A DNA stretch of 64,000 nucleotides from Erythrobacter sp. (lineage in GTDB: Bacteria; Pseudomonadota; Alphaproteobacteria; Sphingomonadales; Sphingomonadaceae): the NCBI RefSeq assembly GCF_011765465.1, contig NZ_CP050265.1, positions 744,001 to 808,000 of the forward strand. The letters run 5' to 3'. The position numbers were made by a program, and so were the translations under genes. The notes beneath the pieces are model-generated. The model did not search any database. It saw nothing but the letters and a program-made list of their open reading frames with translations, and had not been told where the DNA came from. Position 1 is the stretch's first letter. Each line of letters starts with the position of its first letter. Positions 16,034 to 25,518 of this stretch are shown one piece after another.

Positions 16034-16312
16034 TCAGCCGCGCGCCTCGTCGAGCCGAGCGCCACAGCGCCCGCAGGTCCGGTTGGGCCAGGGCACGACG
16101 AACAGGCCGCGGAAGAACAGGTTCTTGCCGCAATGCGGGCAATTGAGCGCGAGCATCCGCCGGTTGGCGACGACCAGGCCGATAATCGCCGCGGCGAAGG
16201 CAAGGGTGGAATGGCCCCAGAAGCGATCGACCACGGCGACGAACAGGACCGCAAGCGTGAGCGCGCCCGCCATCCACCACGCATGGCGGCTTGCGCTTTC
16301 GTAGACGGTCAC
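16034..16312 (-). CDS. Small membrane protein with C-terminal zinc ribbon
   Basis: A 92-residue protein with two hydrophobic segments (about 12-28 and 34-50) followed by a C-x2-C...C-x2-C arrangement (NCPHCGKN at 57-64 and TCGRCGARL near the C-terminus), which should bind zinc. Function unknown. The GTG at 16312 overlaps the stop of the preceding gene by four bases (GTGA), and that gene encodes a protein of the same design, so the pair may be a duplicated unit. Both follow the MurC-like gene in one probable operon. Confidence 0.7.
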   Translation of the reverse strand: MTVYESASRHAWWMAGALTLAVLFVAVVDRFWGHSTLAFAAAIIGLVVANRRMLALNCPHCGKNLFFRGLFVVPWPNRTCGRCGARLDEARG

Positions 16313-16614
16313 GCGGTGCTTTCCTCATCCCAGTTATGATCGCAGACCCGACACCGGCTCGAAGGAGGCTTCAATGACAGGCCGATGCTAAGGCCGAAGG
16401 TTTCCGGCTCGCCGAAAGCCGGGGTTCGGCATTGCGGGCAGCGGAACATCTGCCCGAGAAGAAGCGGGCCGCCAAGGAAAACGACGAACATCGCGATCAT
16501 CGCCCAGCCGCGCTCGAACATTGTGTCGGGACTGGCGGCGAACCAGCCGAAGAACCCGGCAATCGAGAGAATGACCACCAGCCAGGCGGCCCACATCCGC
16601 GCATGAAGGCTCAA
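16309..16614 (-). CDS. Small membrane protein with zinc-ribbon motif
   Basis: A 101-residue protein with two membrane segments (about 8-26 and 38-56) and two CxxC pairs, FRCPQCRTP (58-66) and SRCRVCDHNW (85-94), arranged like a zinc ribbon on the cytoplasmic side. I do not recognise the family. TTG at 16614 is favoured: it overlaps the TGA of the MurC-like gene (TTGA), and GGAGCAGG precedes it at a suitable distance; an ATG six codons later is the alternative. Co-translation with the MurC-like gene suggests a cell-envelope role, which is inference. Confidence 0.65.
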   Translation of the reverse strand: MSLHARMWAAWLVVILSIAGFFGWFAASPDTMFERGWAMIAMFVVFLGGPLLLGQMFRCPQCRTPAFGEPETFGLSIGLSLKPPSSRCRVCDHNWDEESTA

Positions 16615-18038
16615 GAAACCTGCTCCAGCACGCCCCTGGCGAACGCGCTCAGCGTGTCGTCGCGCGCGCCCATCACGACCACGCGGTCGCCGGGCTCAGC
16701 GAGTTCGGCGATGCGCTGGCCGCACGCCTCGCGTTCGGGGATGTGTTCCGCATGGCCTCCCGCCGCGCCGATCAGTTCGACGATCCGCTCGGTCCCGACG
16801 CTGCGGTCGACCGTGCCGCCGAAATAGACGGGGTCGCACATGATCGTCACGTCGTCCTCGTCGAGCTCGCGCGCGAAGGTCCTGGCCAGTTCGGCCCCCA
16901 TCTGCTTGAGAGGCCCGTAGCCATGGGGCTGGAAGAAGGCGATGACCCGGCCAGGCGTGGCCTTGAGCGTGCGCAGGGTGGCGGCGCATTTCTCCGGGTT
17001 GTGGCCGAAATCGTCGATCACGGTGATGCCGGACGGACTGGTTCCGACCACGTCAAAGCGCCGCGCCAGCCCCTCGAAACTGCGCAGCGCATAGGCCGAC
17101 TTGGCAACATCGATACCGGCCGCGTCGGCCGCCGCGATCGCGGCTAGCGCGTTCGACAGGTTGTGCAGGCCCGGCATCGGCAGGATCAGCGGAAAGACCT
17201 CGCGGCTGCGGTTGTCGATCACCGCCGCGCGGATGCCGAAAGCGCTCTGGTCGATCGAATCCGGCTCGACCGTGATATCGGCCTTGCGGTCGTGCACGCC
17301 GAAGGTCACGCGGTTCCTGACCTTCTCGGCGAGGAAGCGCGCCTCCTCGCTGTCGGTGTTGACGATCGCGCGGCCCGAAGCCTTCAGGTAATTGCCGAAA
17401 AGCACGCGCAGTTCCTCGATGCTCTTGTGATCGAGGCTGACATTGAGCAGCACTCCGATCGAAGGCCGATAGAGCGCGATCGAGCCGTCGCTCTCATCGA
17501 CTTCGCTGACGAAGAGCCCGCTCGAGCCGACCCGCGCGCTGGCGAAGGGATTGTCGGCGCCCGCGAAGTTCTTCATCACCGCACCGTTCATCACGGTGGG
17601 ATCGTGGCGGCCTTCGTGGAGGATCCAGGCGATCATGCCGGTTACGGTCGACTTGCCGCTGGTGCCGCCGACCGCGATCGAGAAATCGGCCTCGTTGAAC
17701 AGCGCGGAGAGCAGCTCGGCCCGGCTCATCCGCTCGCAGCCCAGCTCGCGCGCTCTTGCGACTTCGGGCACGCTGTCCTCGATCGCAGCGGAAGCGATCA
17801 GCACCTGGTCGGGCGAGGCGATGCCGCTGCCGTCCTGCGGGAAGAGGGTGAAGCCGCGGCTTTCGAGCCAGGCGAACTTTTCTGGCGTGCGGCCCTGGTC
17901 GCGGCTGCGGTCGGACCCGGCGACGCCATGGCCCCGGCCATGCGCGATCTGGGCGAGCGGCAGCATCCCCGATCCGCCGATCCCGCAGAAGAACAGGGGG
18001 CGCTTGTCCAGCGACCCGGCATCGACCCCATCAACCAT
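16611..18038 (-). CDS. MurC-like Mur ligase family protein (divergent)
   Basis: A 475-residue three-domain Mur ligase closest to MurC/Mpl, enzymes that join L-alanine or the recycled tripeptide to UDP-MurNAc. The N-terminal GIGGSGMLPLAQIA is the UDP-binding loop of MurC. The ATP-binding P-loop reads GGTSGKSTVTGM at about 123-134 rather than the usual GTHGKTTT form, and the C-terminal domain has DDFGHNPEKCAATL and FFQPHGYGPLKQMG in place of DDYGHHP and FQPHRY. So the overall fold is intact but several signature residues differ. It faces an LD-carboxypeptidase gene, which suggests peptidoglycan recycling, and no other division-cell wall gene is near, so this is probably not the housekeeping MurC. 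ATG 18038. Confidence 0.8.
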   Translation of the reverse strand: MVDGVDAGSLDKRPLFFCGIGGSGMLPLAQIAHGRGHGVAGSDRSRDQGRTPEKFAWLESRGFTLFPQDGSGIASPDQVLIASAAIEDSVPEVARARELGCERMSRAELLSALFNEADFSIAVGGTSGKSTVTGMIAWILHEGRHDPTVMNGAVMKNFAGADNPFASARVGSSGLFVSEVDESDGSIALYRPSIGVLLNVSLDHKSIEELRVLFGNYLKASGRAIVNTDSEEARFLAEKVRNRVTFGVHDRKADITVEPDSIDQSAFGIRAAVIDNRSREVFPLILPMPGLHNLSNALAAIAAADAAGIDVAKSAYALRSFEGLARRFDVVGTSPSGITVIDDFGHNPEKCAATLRTLKATPGRVIAFFQPHGYGPLKQMGAELARTFARELDEDDVTIMCDPVYFGGTVDRSVGTERIVELIGAAGGHAEHIPEREACGQRIAELAEPGDRVVVMGARDDTLSAFARGVLEQVS

Positions 18039-18092
18039 GCGCCATGGTTATTGGCTTGCAGAGGCCAAGACAAGCGGCATAGGGTCGCGTCC

Positions 18093-18923
18093 GTGACGAA
18101 TATCGCGATCTGCGCCCCGGCCACTCCGATTACCCGCGACCATGCGCGCGCGCTGGAGGAACTCGTCGCGGCCGAATTCCCGCAGCACCGCGTGCATTTT
18201 CACGAACAGTGCTTTGCGCGTGCGGGCCATTTCGCGGGCGATGATCTCGTGCGCCTTTCCGCCTTCGTCGAATGCGCGAACGATCCCGCTTTCGATGTCG
18301 TCTGGTTCGCCAAGGGTGGCTACGGCTCGAACCGCATCGCCGAGGCGGCGGTGGTGCGCATGAACGCGGCGGCGCGGGAGAAGACCTTCATCGGCTTTTC
18401 CGATTGCGGCTACCTGCTGGCCGCGCTCTACAAGGCTGGCATAGGGCAATGCGTCCACGGCTCGATGCCGGTCAGCGCGCGGTCCGAGCGCGGGCGCGAG
18501 GCGGTGCGCCGGGTGCTGCGCTGGATCGGCGGCGACACCAGCGGGGTCGAGCCGAGCCTCGACGGGACGACGCCTGCGGCGGCGTTCAACCTCATCACGC
18601 TCGCCATGGTGGCAGGCACGCCGATGATGCCGGACCTTACCGGCCATGTCGTCATGGTCGAGGAGGTGAGCGAGCATCTCTACGCGGTCGACCGGTTGTT
18701 CTTCCACCTCGCCGGAACCTTGCCCCGTGTTGCGGGCCTCAGGCTCGGCGCGGTCAGCGACGTGCCGGAGAACTACGTCGAATTCGGCCAGAGCCCCGAG
18801 GAAATCGCGCGCTACTGGTGCGACCGCGCGGGCATCCGCTATCTCGGTCGGGCGGAGATCGGACACACGCCTGCCAACAGGGTCGTGCCCTTCGGACTTG
18901 CCAGCCCGCCTACCGGCTCCTAA
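18093..18923 (+). CDS. LD-carboxypeptidase (muramoyltetrapeptide carboxypeptidase, S66 family)
   Basis: A 276-residue cytoplasmic serine peptidase of family S66, which removes the terminal D-alanine from tetrapeptides during murein recycling. Family marks: N-terminal IAICAPATPI, KGGYGSNRIAEA at about 75, nucleophile serine in FIGFSDCGYLLAAL (about 100), the catalytic glutamate in VVMVEEVSEHLYAVDRLFFHL and the histidine in GHTPANRVVPFG at the C-terminus. GTG at 18093 begins the conserved N-terminal strand; the intergenic distance to the divergent MurC-like gene is only 54 bases, so the two probably share a promoter region. A short terminator overlaps its stop codon. Confidence 0.9.
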   Translation: MTNIAICAPATPITRDHARALEELVAAEFPQHRVHFHEQCFARAGHFAGDDLVRLSAFVECANDPAFDVVWFAKGGYGSNRIAEAAVVRMNAAAREKTFIGFSDCGYLLAALYKAGIGQCVHGSMPVSARSERGREAVRRVLRWIGGDTSGVEPSLDGTTPAAAFNLITLAMVAGTPMMPDLTGHVVMVEEVSEHLYAVDRLFFHLAGTLPRVAGLRLGAVSDVPENYVEFGQSPEEIARYWCDRAGIRYLGRAEIGHTPANRVVPFGLASPPTGS

Positions 18924-18940
18924 CCCGCGCGGGTTTTTAT
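18922..18940 (+). terminator. Short intrinsic terminator after the LD-carboxypeptidase gene
   Basis: AACCC-GCGC-GGGTT (18922-18935) followed directly by TTTAT gives a compact hairpin plus U-rich tail that starts within the TAA stop codon. Confidence 0.65.
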
Positions 18941-19044
18941 CGGGACGGTGTCGGCCGCCCGCGCCCCCGCCCTTCCGCCCTTGAGGATACCATTCCGGGT
19001 GGAAGGGCTGGGGAGCGGGCGTCTCGGCCAAGCAGGGACAGAAA

Positions 19045-19986
19045 ATGCGCGCATTCGTTTTTCCGGGGCAGGGCAGCCAGAAGGTCGGCATGGGCAAGGA
19101 GCTGGCCGAGAATTCCGCCGCCGCCCGCGAAGTGTTCGAGGAGGTCGACGAGGCGCTCCTGCAGAACCTGTCGGGCATGATGGCCCAAGGGCCGGAGGAC
19201 GAACTCACCCTGACCCAGAACGCCCAGCCCGCGATCATGGCCAATTCGATCGCGGTCCTGCGCGTGCTCGAGCGTGAATTCGGCATGAAGCTGGCGGATG
19301 CCGCCTCCGCCGCAGCGGGCCATTCGCTCGGCGAATATTCGGCGCTGTGCGCGGTCGGCGCGTTCGATCTTGCCACCACGGCGCGGCTGCTCAAGCTGCG
19401 CGGGCGTTCGATGCAGGCGGCGGTCCCGGTGGGCGAGGGGGCGATGGCGGCCCTGCTCGGCGCCGACATCGACAGCGCCAAGGCGCTCGCCGCAGCCGCC
19501 GCAGGCGAGGGCGAGGTGTGCGAGATCGCCAATGACAATGATCCCACGCAGGTCGTCATCTCCGGCCACCGGGCCGCGATCGAGCGCGCGGTCGGAATGG
19601 TCAAGGAGCACGGGATCAAGCGCGGTGTGCTGCTGCCGGTCTCGGCGCCCTTCCATTGCTCGCTGATGCAGCCCGCCGCCGATCGCATGGCGGACGCGCT
19701 CGCTCACACGCCGCCCGATGCCATGCAGCTTCCGATCTACGCCAATGTCACCGCCGCGAAGGTCGAGGACTCGGAAGAGGAACGCGCGCTGCTGGTCGAG
19801 CAGGTGACGGGCCGCGTGCGCTGGCGCGAAAGCGTGCTGGCGATGCGCGCGGACGGGGTGGAAAGCTTCGTCGAACTTGGGGGCAAGGTGCTGTGCCCCA
19901 TGATCGGCCGGACCGACAAGGAGGCGGAAACGGTTAGCCTTGTCACCATGCAGGATTGCGAGAATTACGCGAAGGAGAGGCTGTGA
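19045..19986 (+). CDS. fabD: Malonyl-CoA--acyl carrier protein transacylase
   Basis: Transfers malonyl groups from CoA to acyl carrier protein for fatty acid synthesis. The 313 residues show FPGQGSQKVGMG at the N-terminus, the nucleophile elbow GHSLGEYSAL at about 93-102, LRGRSMQ with the conserved arginine, SAPFHCSLM with the catalytic histidine near 205, and IGRTDKEAE at the end. It is a complete enzyme. The ATG at 19045 follows AGGGACA. The stop overlaps the fabG start by one base (TGATG), so the two genes form a coupled fabD-fabG unit as in many bacteria; acpP and fabF are not in the window. Confidence 0.96.
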   Translation: MRAFVFPGQGSQKVGMGKELAENSAAAREVFEEVDEALLQNLSGMMAQGPEDELTLTQNAQPAIMANSIAVLRVLEREFGMKLADAASAAAGHSLGEYSALCAVGAFDLATTARLLKLRGRSMQAAVPVGEGAMAALLGADIDSAKALAAAAAGEGEVCEIANDNDPTQVVISGHRAAIERAVGMVKEHGIKRGVLLPVSAPFHCSLMQPAADRMADALAHTPPDAMQLPIYANVTAAKVEDSEEERALLVEQVTGRVRWRESVLAMRADGVESFVELGGKVLCPMIGRTDKEAETVSLVTMQDCENYAKERL

Positions 19987-20738
19987 TGTTTTCGCTCGAC
20001 GGGATGAACGCGCTGGTGACCGGCGCAAGCGGGGGGATCGGCTCGGCCATCGCGACCGCGCTCGCGAAGCAGGGCGCGCGGGTCGCGCTGTCGGGCTCGA
20101 ACGGGCAGAAGCTGCGCGGTTTCCGCGAACAGCTCAACGAGGAGATCGGCGGCGACCATGTCGAGATCACCTGCGACTTGTCGAACACGACGCAGGTCGA
20201 GGAACTGATCCCCGCGACGCTCGACACGCTCGGCGGCATCGACATCCTGGTGAACAATGCCGGGATCACGCGCGACAATCTCGCCATGCGGATGAAGGAC
20301 GAAGAATGGGACGATGTCATCCGCATCAATCTCGAAGCCTCGTTCCGCCTGATGCGCGCGGCGGCAAGGCCGATGATGAAGGCCCGTTTCGGCCGGGTCG
20401 TCAACATCACCAGCGTCGTCGGCACGACCGGCAATCCGGGCCAGATGAACTACTGCGCCGCCAAGGCCGGGCTCACCGGCATGACCAAGAGCTTCGCGCA
20501 GGAAGTCGCCTCGCGCGGGATCACCGCGAATTGCCTCGCGCCCGGTTTCATCCGCTCGGCCATGACCGCGGCGCTCGATGAAAAGCAGACCGACGCGATC
20601 AACGCGCGCATCCCGATGGGGCGCATGGGCGAGGGCTCCGACATCGGGGCCGCCTGCGTCTACCTCGCCAGCCGCGAGGCGGGCTATGTCACCGGGCAGA
20701 CGCTCCATGTGAACGGCGGCATGGCAATGACGGGCTAG
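19986..20738 (+). CDS. fabG: 3-oxoacyl-ACP reductase
   Basis: An NADPH-dependent short-chain dehydrogenase of 250 residues that reduces beta-ketoacyl-ACP in fatty acid elongation. TGASGGIG at about 13-20 binds the cofactor; NNAGITRDN, the serine in VVNITSVVGTTGNPGQ, and YCAAKAGL (Tyr and Lys) make up the catalytic set. The C-terminal GQTLHVNGGMAMTG is characteristic of FabG rather than other SDRs. The ATG at 19986 shares its A with the fabD stop and is preceded by AAGGAGAGG. The gene order supports a role in primary fatty acid synthesis rather than PHA precursor supply, although FabG can serve both. Confidence 0.95.
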   Translation: MFSLDGMNALVTGASGGIGSAIATALAKQGARVALSGSNGQKLRGFREQLNEEIGGDHVEITCDLSNTTQVEELIPATLDTLGGIDILVNNAGITRDNLAMRMKDEEWDDVIRINLEASFRLMRAAARPMMKARFGRVVNITSVVGTTGNPGQMNYCAAKAGLTGMTKSFAQEVASRGITANCLAPGFIRSAMTAALDEKQTDAINARIPMGRMGEGSDIGAACVYLASREAGYVTGQTLHVNGGMAMTG

Positions 20739-20918
20739 AAGGGGCCTCAGGGCGCCTTATCCCCAAGCGAATCGACCCGTGCGAAGGCATTGATCTTGCC
20801 CGCAAGACTGACCGCGCTAAGGTTTTGCCGACTGTTCCGGCGCTGGAGGGGCGATTCCGGCTCTCTGCCTGCCACCACAATCGAAGCGATAGGTTCCACA
20901 AATGAAGGCTAGGGGCAC

Positions 20919-22046
20919 ATGAAGGCTACGATCGAACGCGCGACGCTCCTGCGTTGCCTGTCCCATGTCCAGTCGGTGGTCGAACGCCGCAACACCATTC
21001 CGATCCTCTCGAACGTGCTGATCGAGGCGAGCGACGGCGGCGCGGTCAAGGTCATGGCGACCGACCTCGACCTGCAGGTGGTGGAGACGATGAGCGCCGC
21101 CGCGGTCGACACGCCCGGAGCGATCACGGTGTCCGCGCACCTGCTGTTCGACATCGCGCGCAAGCTTCCCGACGGCAGCCAGGTCAGCCTCGAGACGGCG
21201 GACAACCGGATGGAGATCAAGGCCGGGCGCAGCCGTTTCAAGCTGCCGACCCTGCCGCGCGACGATTTCCCCGTGATCGTCGAAGGCGACCTGCCGACCA
21301 GTTTCGAACTGCCCGCGCGCACGCTCGCTGAACTGATCGACCGCACTCGCTTCGCCATCTCGACCGAGGAAACGCGCTATTACCTCAACGGCATCTTCCT
21401 CCACGTCACCGACGATGACGAGCCGGTGCTGAAAGCCGCCGCGACCGACGGCCACCGCCTTGCGCGCTTCACCCTGCCGCGGCCCGAGGGCGCTGCCGGG
21501 ATGCCCGACGTGATCGTGCCGAGAAAGGCCGTGGGCGAGCTTCGCAAGCTGCTCGACGAGGCGCTCGACGGGAATGTCCTCGTCGACCTTTCGGCAAGCA
21601 AGATCCGCTTCACGCTGGGCGGCGAGGGCGGGGTGGTGCTCACCAGCAAGCTGATCGACGGGACTTTCCCCGATTACAGCCGGGTCATCCCGACCGGCAA
21701 CGACAAGCTGCTGAAAGTCGATCCCAAGCTGTTCTTCGCCGGCGTCGACCGCGTCGCCACGATCGCGACCGAAAAGACCCGCGCGGTGAAGATGGGGCTC
21801 GAACCCGACAAGGTCACGCTGTCCGTCACCTCGCCCGACAACGGCACCGCGACCGAGGAACTCGCGGCCTCCTATGGCAGCGATGCCTTCGAGATCGGCT
21901 TCAACGCCAATTACCTCAAGGATATCCTCGACCAGATCGATGCCGACGAGGTCGAACTCCACCTCGCCGACGCGGGCTCGCCGACGCTGATCCGCAAGGA
22001 CGAATCGAGCCCGGCGCTCTACGTCCTCATGCCGATGCGGGTGTGA
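20919..22046 (+). CDS. dnaN: DNA polymerase III beta sliding clamp
   Basis: A 375-residue ring-forming clamp that tethers polymerase III and other replication and repair enzymes to DNA. The N-terminal MKATIERATLLRCLSHVQSVVERRNTIPILSNVLIEA is diagnostic, as are FDIARKLPDGSQVSLE and the C-terminal pocket-forming end ALYVLMPMRV. dnaA and recF are not adjacent, which is usual in alphaproteobacteria where dnaN lies apart from the origin. A 180-base gap precedes it and should hold the promoter; AGGGG before ATG 20919 is the ribosome binding site. The stop overlaps the start of a small secreted-protein gene (GTGA). Confidence 0.96.
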   Translation: MKATIERATLLRCLSHVQSVVERRNTIPILSNVLIEASDGGAVKVMATDLDLQVVETMSAAAVDTPGAITVSAHLLFDIARKLPDGSQVSLETADNRMEIKAGRSRFKLPTLPRDDFPVIVEGDLPTSFELPARTLAELIDRTRFAISTEETRYYLNGIFLHVTDDDEPVLKAAATDGHRLARFTLPRPEGAAGMPDVIVPRKAVGELRKLLDEALDGNVLVDLSASKIRFTLGGEGGVVLTSKLIDGTFPDYSRVIPTGNDKLLKVDPKLFFAGVDRVATIATEKTRAVKMGLEPDKVTLSVTSPDNGTATEELAASYGSDAFEIGFNANYLKDILDQIDADEVELHLADAGSPTLIRKDESSPALYVLMPMRV

Positions 22047-22444
22047 GCGTGCGCCGCTGCGCCTCGGCATTCGCCGCGCTGGTCCCCGCGGCGCTCCTGC
22101 TCACGGCGCCGCTTTCGGCGCAGGACGACGCGCAATACACCGCCCAGGACGATCTCGACTGCGCGATCGTCATCAGCATGGTGCTCGGCACGCTCGGGGA
22201 CAATGCGAGCGCCGAACAGCAGAAGGGCCTCGTCGGCGGACTGTCCTATTTCGTCGGTCGCTACGAAGCGCGCTCGGACCGGCCGCTCGAAACGGCGATG
22301 CTGGAGCGTTACCGCGTCCTGAGGGACCAGGACGTCTCGGCCAGGCAGAAGGTCTGCGGGGCGCGTATGCAGGGTATGGGCCAGCGGATGCAGGCCGCGG
22401 GCAGCGCCATCAGCGCGCTTGAGGATCAAAGTCCCGTCCAGTAA
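22043..22444 (+). CDS. Hypothetical secreted protein
   Basis: A 133-residue protein with a signal peptide (about 1-26, cleavage likely after PLSAQ) and a helical mature part rich in Gln, Met and Arg, containing two cysteines (DDLDCAIV and QKVCGARM) that could be bridged in the periplasm. I do not recognise a domain; similar small alpha-helical exported proteins occur widely in sphingomonads. GTG at 22043 overlaps the dnaN stop, so translation is probably coupled to that gene, but a functional link with replication is not implied. Confidence 0.7.
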   Translation: MSVRRCASAFAALVPAALLLTAPLSAQDDAQYTAQDDLDCAIVISMVLGTLGDNASAEQQKGLVGGLSYFVGRYEARSDRPLETAMLERYRVLRDQDVSARQKVCGARMQGMGQRMQAAGSAISALEDQSPVQ

Positions 22445-22524
22445 GCGCGCTCCGCCGCGCCGGCCCGAGCGCGGGGTGGGAAAGCGCCGCGCGAGGTTGT
22501 AAGGGCTCATGCAAAGGAGAGCCC

Positions 22525-23622
22525 ATGAACACGCCCCAAACCCCGATCCAGCAGGTCCATGTGCGCAAGGACGCGCTGGACCGTGCCGAACTCGTCCATG
22601 TCGAGCCGATGGAGCTTGCCGAAGGCGCGGTGCGGCTTGCGATCGAGAGCTTCTCGGTCACTGCCAACAACGTCACCTATGCGGTGGTCGGCGACGGGTT
22701 CATGTACTGGGATTTCTTCCCCGCGCCCGACCCTTACGGGATCGTCCCGATGTGGGGCCATGCGCGCGTCGTGGAGAGCAAGTGCCCCGACATCGCGGTG
22801 GGAGAGCGGGTCTATGGCTACCTGCCGATGGCGACCCATCTCGATGTCGTGCCGGGCAAGGTGAGCGCAGGAGGCTTCACCGACACGAGCGAGCATCGCC
22901 AGAAGATGAGCCCGGTCTACAACCAGTATTCGCGCCTTGCCGCCGATCCCGAACACGACGCGGCGCGCGAGGCGGAGCGGATGATCTTCGGGCCGCTGTT
23001 CCGCACCGGTTTCCTGATCGCGGACTTCATGAAGCGCGAAGGCTGGTTCGGCGCGGAGCAGGTGCTACTCACCAGCGCCTCGTCCAAGACCGCGATGGGC
23101 TTTGCGAGTTCGGCCAGGGCAGGCTCGCCCGCAGTGCGCCGCATCGGGCTCACGTCGAAGGGCAATGCCGACTTCGTGAAAGGGACCGGGCTTTACGACG
23201 AGGTCGTGGCCTACGACGTGCTCGAGGAGATGGAGCGCCGCCCCAGCGTCGTGGTCGATTTCGCGGGCAATGCGAGCCTGCTGGGCCGGGTCCACGCGCA
23301 TTTCGCGGACGCGCTCACATATTCCTGCCTCGTCGGCGCGACGCACAAGGACGCGCGCAGCACCTTCGGCAGCGAGGCGGAGATGAAGGGGCCGAAACCC
23401 GAGCTCTTCTTCGCCCCCGACCACATGATCGCCTTCGCCCGCGACCATGGGCGCGAGGAAGCCGCGCGCCTGTTCGCAGCCGGCTGGCACCGTTTCCTCG
23501 GCGAGGTCGAAGACACGGTCGCAATCGACCGCCGCGAGGGTCTTTCGGCCGCGCGCGAGGTGTGGCTCGCCATGGTCGCGGGCAAGGTCGACCCGGCCCG
23601 GGGCATCGTGATCGAGCCCTAG
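22525..23622 (+). CDS. DUF2855 family protein
   Basis: A 365-residue cytoplasmic protein of the DUF2855 family. The layout resembles medium-chain dehydrogenases/quinone reductases: an N-terminal GroES-like part (LIRAEGAVRLAIESFSVTANNVTYAVVGD-type segment near residues 30-60 here) and a Rossmann-like half with VLLTSASSKTAMGFA at about 185-200. The characteristic block MYWDFFPAP..YGIVPMWGHARVVES is present. Activity is unknown; reductase or dehydrogenase activity is inferred from the fold only. AAAGGAG precedes ATG 22525. The next gene is convergent with a gap of 16 bases. Confidence 0.85.
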   Translation: MNTPQTPIQQVHVRKDALDRAELVHVEPMELAEGAVRLAIESFSVTANNVTYAVVGDGFMYWDFFPAPDPYGIVPMWGHARVVESKCPDIAVGERVYGYLPMATHLDVVPGKVSAGGFTDTSEHRQKMSPVYNQYSRLAADPEHDAAREAERMIFGPLFRTGFLIADFMKREGWFGAEQVLLTSASSKTAMGFASSARAGSPAVRRIGLTSKGNADFVKGTGLYDEVVAYDVLEEMERRPSVVVDFAGNASLLGRVHAHFADALTYSCLVGATHKDARSTFGSEAEMKGPKPELFFAPDHMIAFARDHGREEAARLFAAGWHRFLGEVEDTVAIDRREGLSAAREVWLAMVAGKVDPARGIVIEP

Positions 23623-23638
23623 GCCGGGGCGCGAGTTC

Positions 23639-25405
23639 CTATTCGGCGGCTTCGGCGAGTTCCACCCGCTGCGGACCTCTCACCAGGCCGCCCGGAGTCG
23701 CGCCGGTCCATTTGCCGTTCTCGAAGGTCACTTCGCCCGACTTGATCGTGCAGACATAGCCTTCGGCCTTTTGCAGCAGGCGCTTGCCGCCCGCGGGCAG
23801 GTCGAAGGCGAGCCAGGGCTTGCCGAGTTTCAGCTTGTCCATGTCGATCACGTTGATGTCGGCGAGATAGCCCGGCGCGATCAGGCCGCGGTCCTCCAGC
23901 CCGTAGAGCACGGCGGTGTCGCGGCACTGCCGCTTGATCGCGTGTTCGAGCGCGATCCGCTCGCCCCGGCGGCGGCCCTTGACCCAGTGCTCGAGCATGA
24001 ATGTGGGCGAAGCCGCATCGCAGATCGTCCCGCAATGCGCGCCCCCGTCGGAGAGCGAATTGACCGTGTCCTCGGACAGCTGGAGCGGATGAAGGAAATC
24101 GAGGTTGCCGTCGGCATAGTTCAGGATCGGCAGGTAGATGAACCCGCGCGCATCGTCGCGGCAAAGCATATCATAGGCGTATTCCTGCGGGTCCACACCG
24201 GCCTTCTGCGCGCGGGCGTTGACGCTCGCCTCCGGGCCCGGTTCGTAGTCGAAATCGGGGTCCATCTCGTATTGCAGCGCCCAGCCTTGCGTGATGACCA
24301 TGACCACGCCGATGATGTCCTTGGGCGCTTCGGTGTAGTCGTTCGGTTCGGACAGGAGCTGCTTCTTGAACGCGGGGTCGAGCAGCTTGGCCTTCTGCTC
24401 CTCCCACGGAAGATCCTTGATCGCCTGCCAGCTCGGGCGGAAGGCGAAGGGGTTCACCGTGCCCTGCCAGGCCATGATGATGCCGTTCCCGCGCAGCGCG
24501 ATCTGGGCGACGATGTTCGCGCCATTGTCGTTTTCCGCGCGCATCTGGGCGATCTGCTCGTCGAGCGAAAGCTCCTTGGCGATGGATTGCAGCGCGGCGA
24601 AGGTGACGGGGATGCCCGCCTCGCGGCTGAGCTTGCCCATCCACGAAAACTCGTTCCATTCGCGGTTGAGGTCGCTCGCCATCTCGAACACGGCATGACC
24701 CCCGGCGGCCTTGGCGCGGCCCATGGCGCGGCCGATCGCGACCAGTTCCTCTTCCGTGGCCGTGGTCCCGGGGACGAGCTCGCCGTCGACCGACTTGTGC
24801 AGCACGGTGCGCGAGGTCGAAAAGCCCAATGCGCCCGCGCGCACGCCTTCCTCGACGATGGCGGACATGGCCTCGATGTCCTCTTGCGTGGGCACGGCGC
24901 CCGGCTGCTCGCGTTCGCCCAGCACATAGGCCCGCACCGCGCCGTGGGGGACGTGCGTCCCGACATCGACCGTCCGGGGCAGCTTTTCGAGCGCGTCGAG
25001 ATATTCGGGGAAGGTCTCCCAGTCCCACGTGATCCCTTCGGCCAATGCCGTGCCCGGAATGTCCTCGACCCCTTCCATCAGGCTGATGAGCCATTCGTGG
25101 CGGTCCGGCTTGGCCGGCGCGAAGCCGACCCCGCAATTGCCCATCACCACCGTGGTGACGCCGTGCCAGCTCGACGGGGCCATTTCCTGGTCCCAGGTCG
25201 CCTGCCCGTCGTAATGCGTGTGGATGTCGACGAAGCCGGGGGCGACCACCTTGCCGGAGGCATCGATTTCGCGCGCAGCGGAGCCTTCGACCGTGCCCAC
25301 GGCGGCGATCAGGCCGTCCTTCACCGCCACGTCCCCGGTGAAGCTTTCCGCCCCGCTGCCGTCGACGATGGTTCCACCACGAATGATGAGATCATATTGC
25401 GCCAT
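23639..25405 (-). CDS. N-acyl-D-amino-acid deacylase-type amidohydrolase
   Basis: A 588-residue metal-dependent amidohydrolase of the D-aminoacylase group (COG3653). The N-terminal beta domain ([16 protein letters not shown]) is followed by [17 protein letters not shown] with the HxH metal site near residues 62-64, [11 protein letters not shown], and a C-terminal [24 protein letters not shown] (aspartate ligand near 470) plus the return of the beta sandwich with [15 protein letters not shown]. It likely removes the N-acyl group from D-amino acids or hydrolyses a related cyclic/acyl amide. Substrate is not determined. It is divergent from a secreted glycerophosphodiesterase gene. Cytoplasmic; no signal peptide. 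Confidence 0.88.
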   Translation of the reverse strand: MAQYDLIIRGGTIVDGSGAESFTGDVAVKDGLIAAVGTVEGSAAREIDASGKVVAPGFVDIHTHYDGQATWDQEMAPSSWHGVTTVVMGNCGVGFAPAKPDRHEWLISLMEGVEDIPGTALAEGITWDWETFPEYLDALEKLPRTVDVGTHVPHGAVRAYVLGEREQPGAVPTQEDIEAMSAIVEEGVRAGALGFSTSRTVLHKSVDGELVPGTTATEEELVAIGRAMGRAKAAGGHAVFEMASDLNREWNEFSWMGKLSREAGIPVTFAALQSIAKELSLDEQIAQMRAENDNGANIVAQIALRGNGIIMAWQGTVNPFAFRPSWQAIKDLPWEEQKAKLLDPAFKKQLLSEPNDYTEAPKDIIGVVMVITQGWALQYEMDPDFDYEPGPEASVNARAQKAGVDPQEYAYDMLCRDDARGFIYLPILNYADGNLDFLHPLQLSEDTVNSLSDGGAHCGTICDAASPTFMLEHWVKGRRRGERIALEHAIKRQCRDTAVLYGLEDRGLIAPGYLADINVIDMDKLKLGKPWLAFDLPAGGKRLLQKAEGYVCTIKSGEVTFENGKWTGATPGGLVRGPQRVELAEAAE

Positions 25406-25518
25406 TGTCTCTCTCCCTTATGGCGCGGATGATGTCGCAAACCCGGCCTGCCTACAAGGGGGGTGCGCGCGGCGGCATCATGGTTCGCGTCGGTCATACC
25501 CTTTCAAGGAGAACGAAA

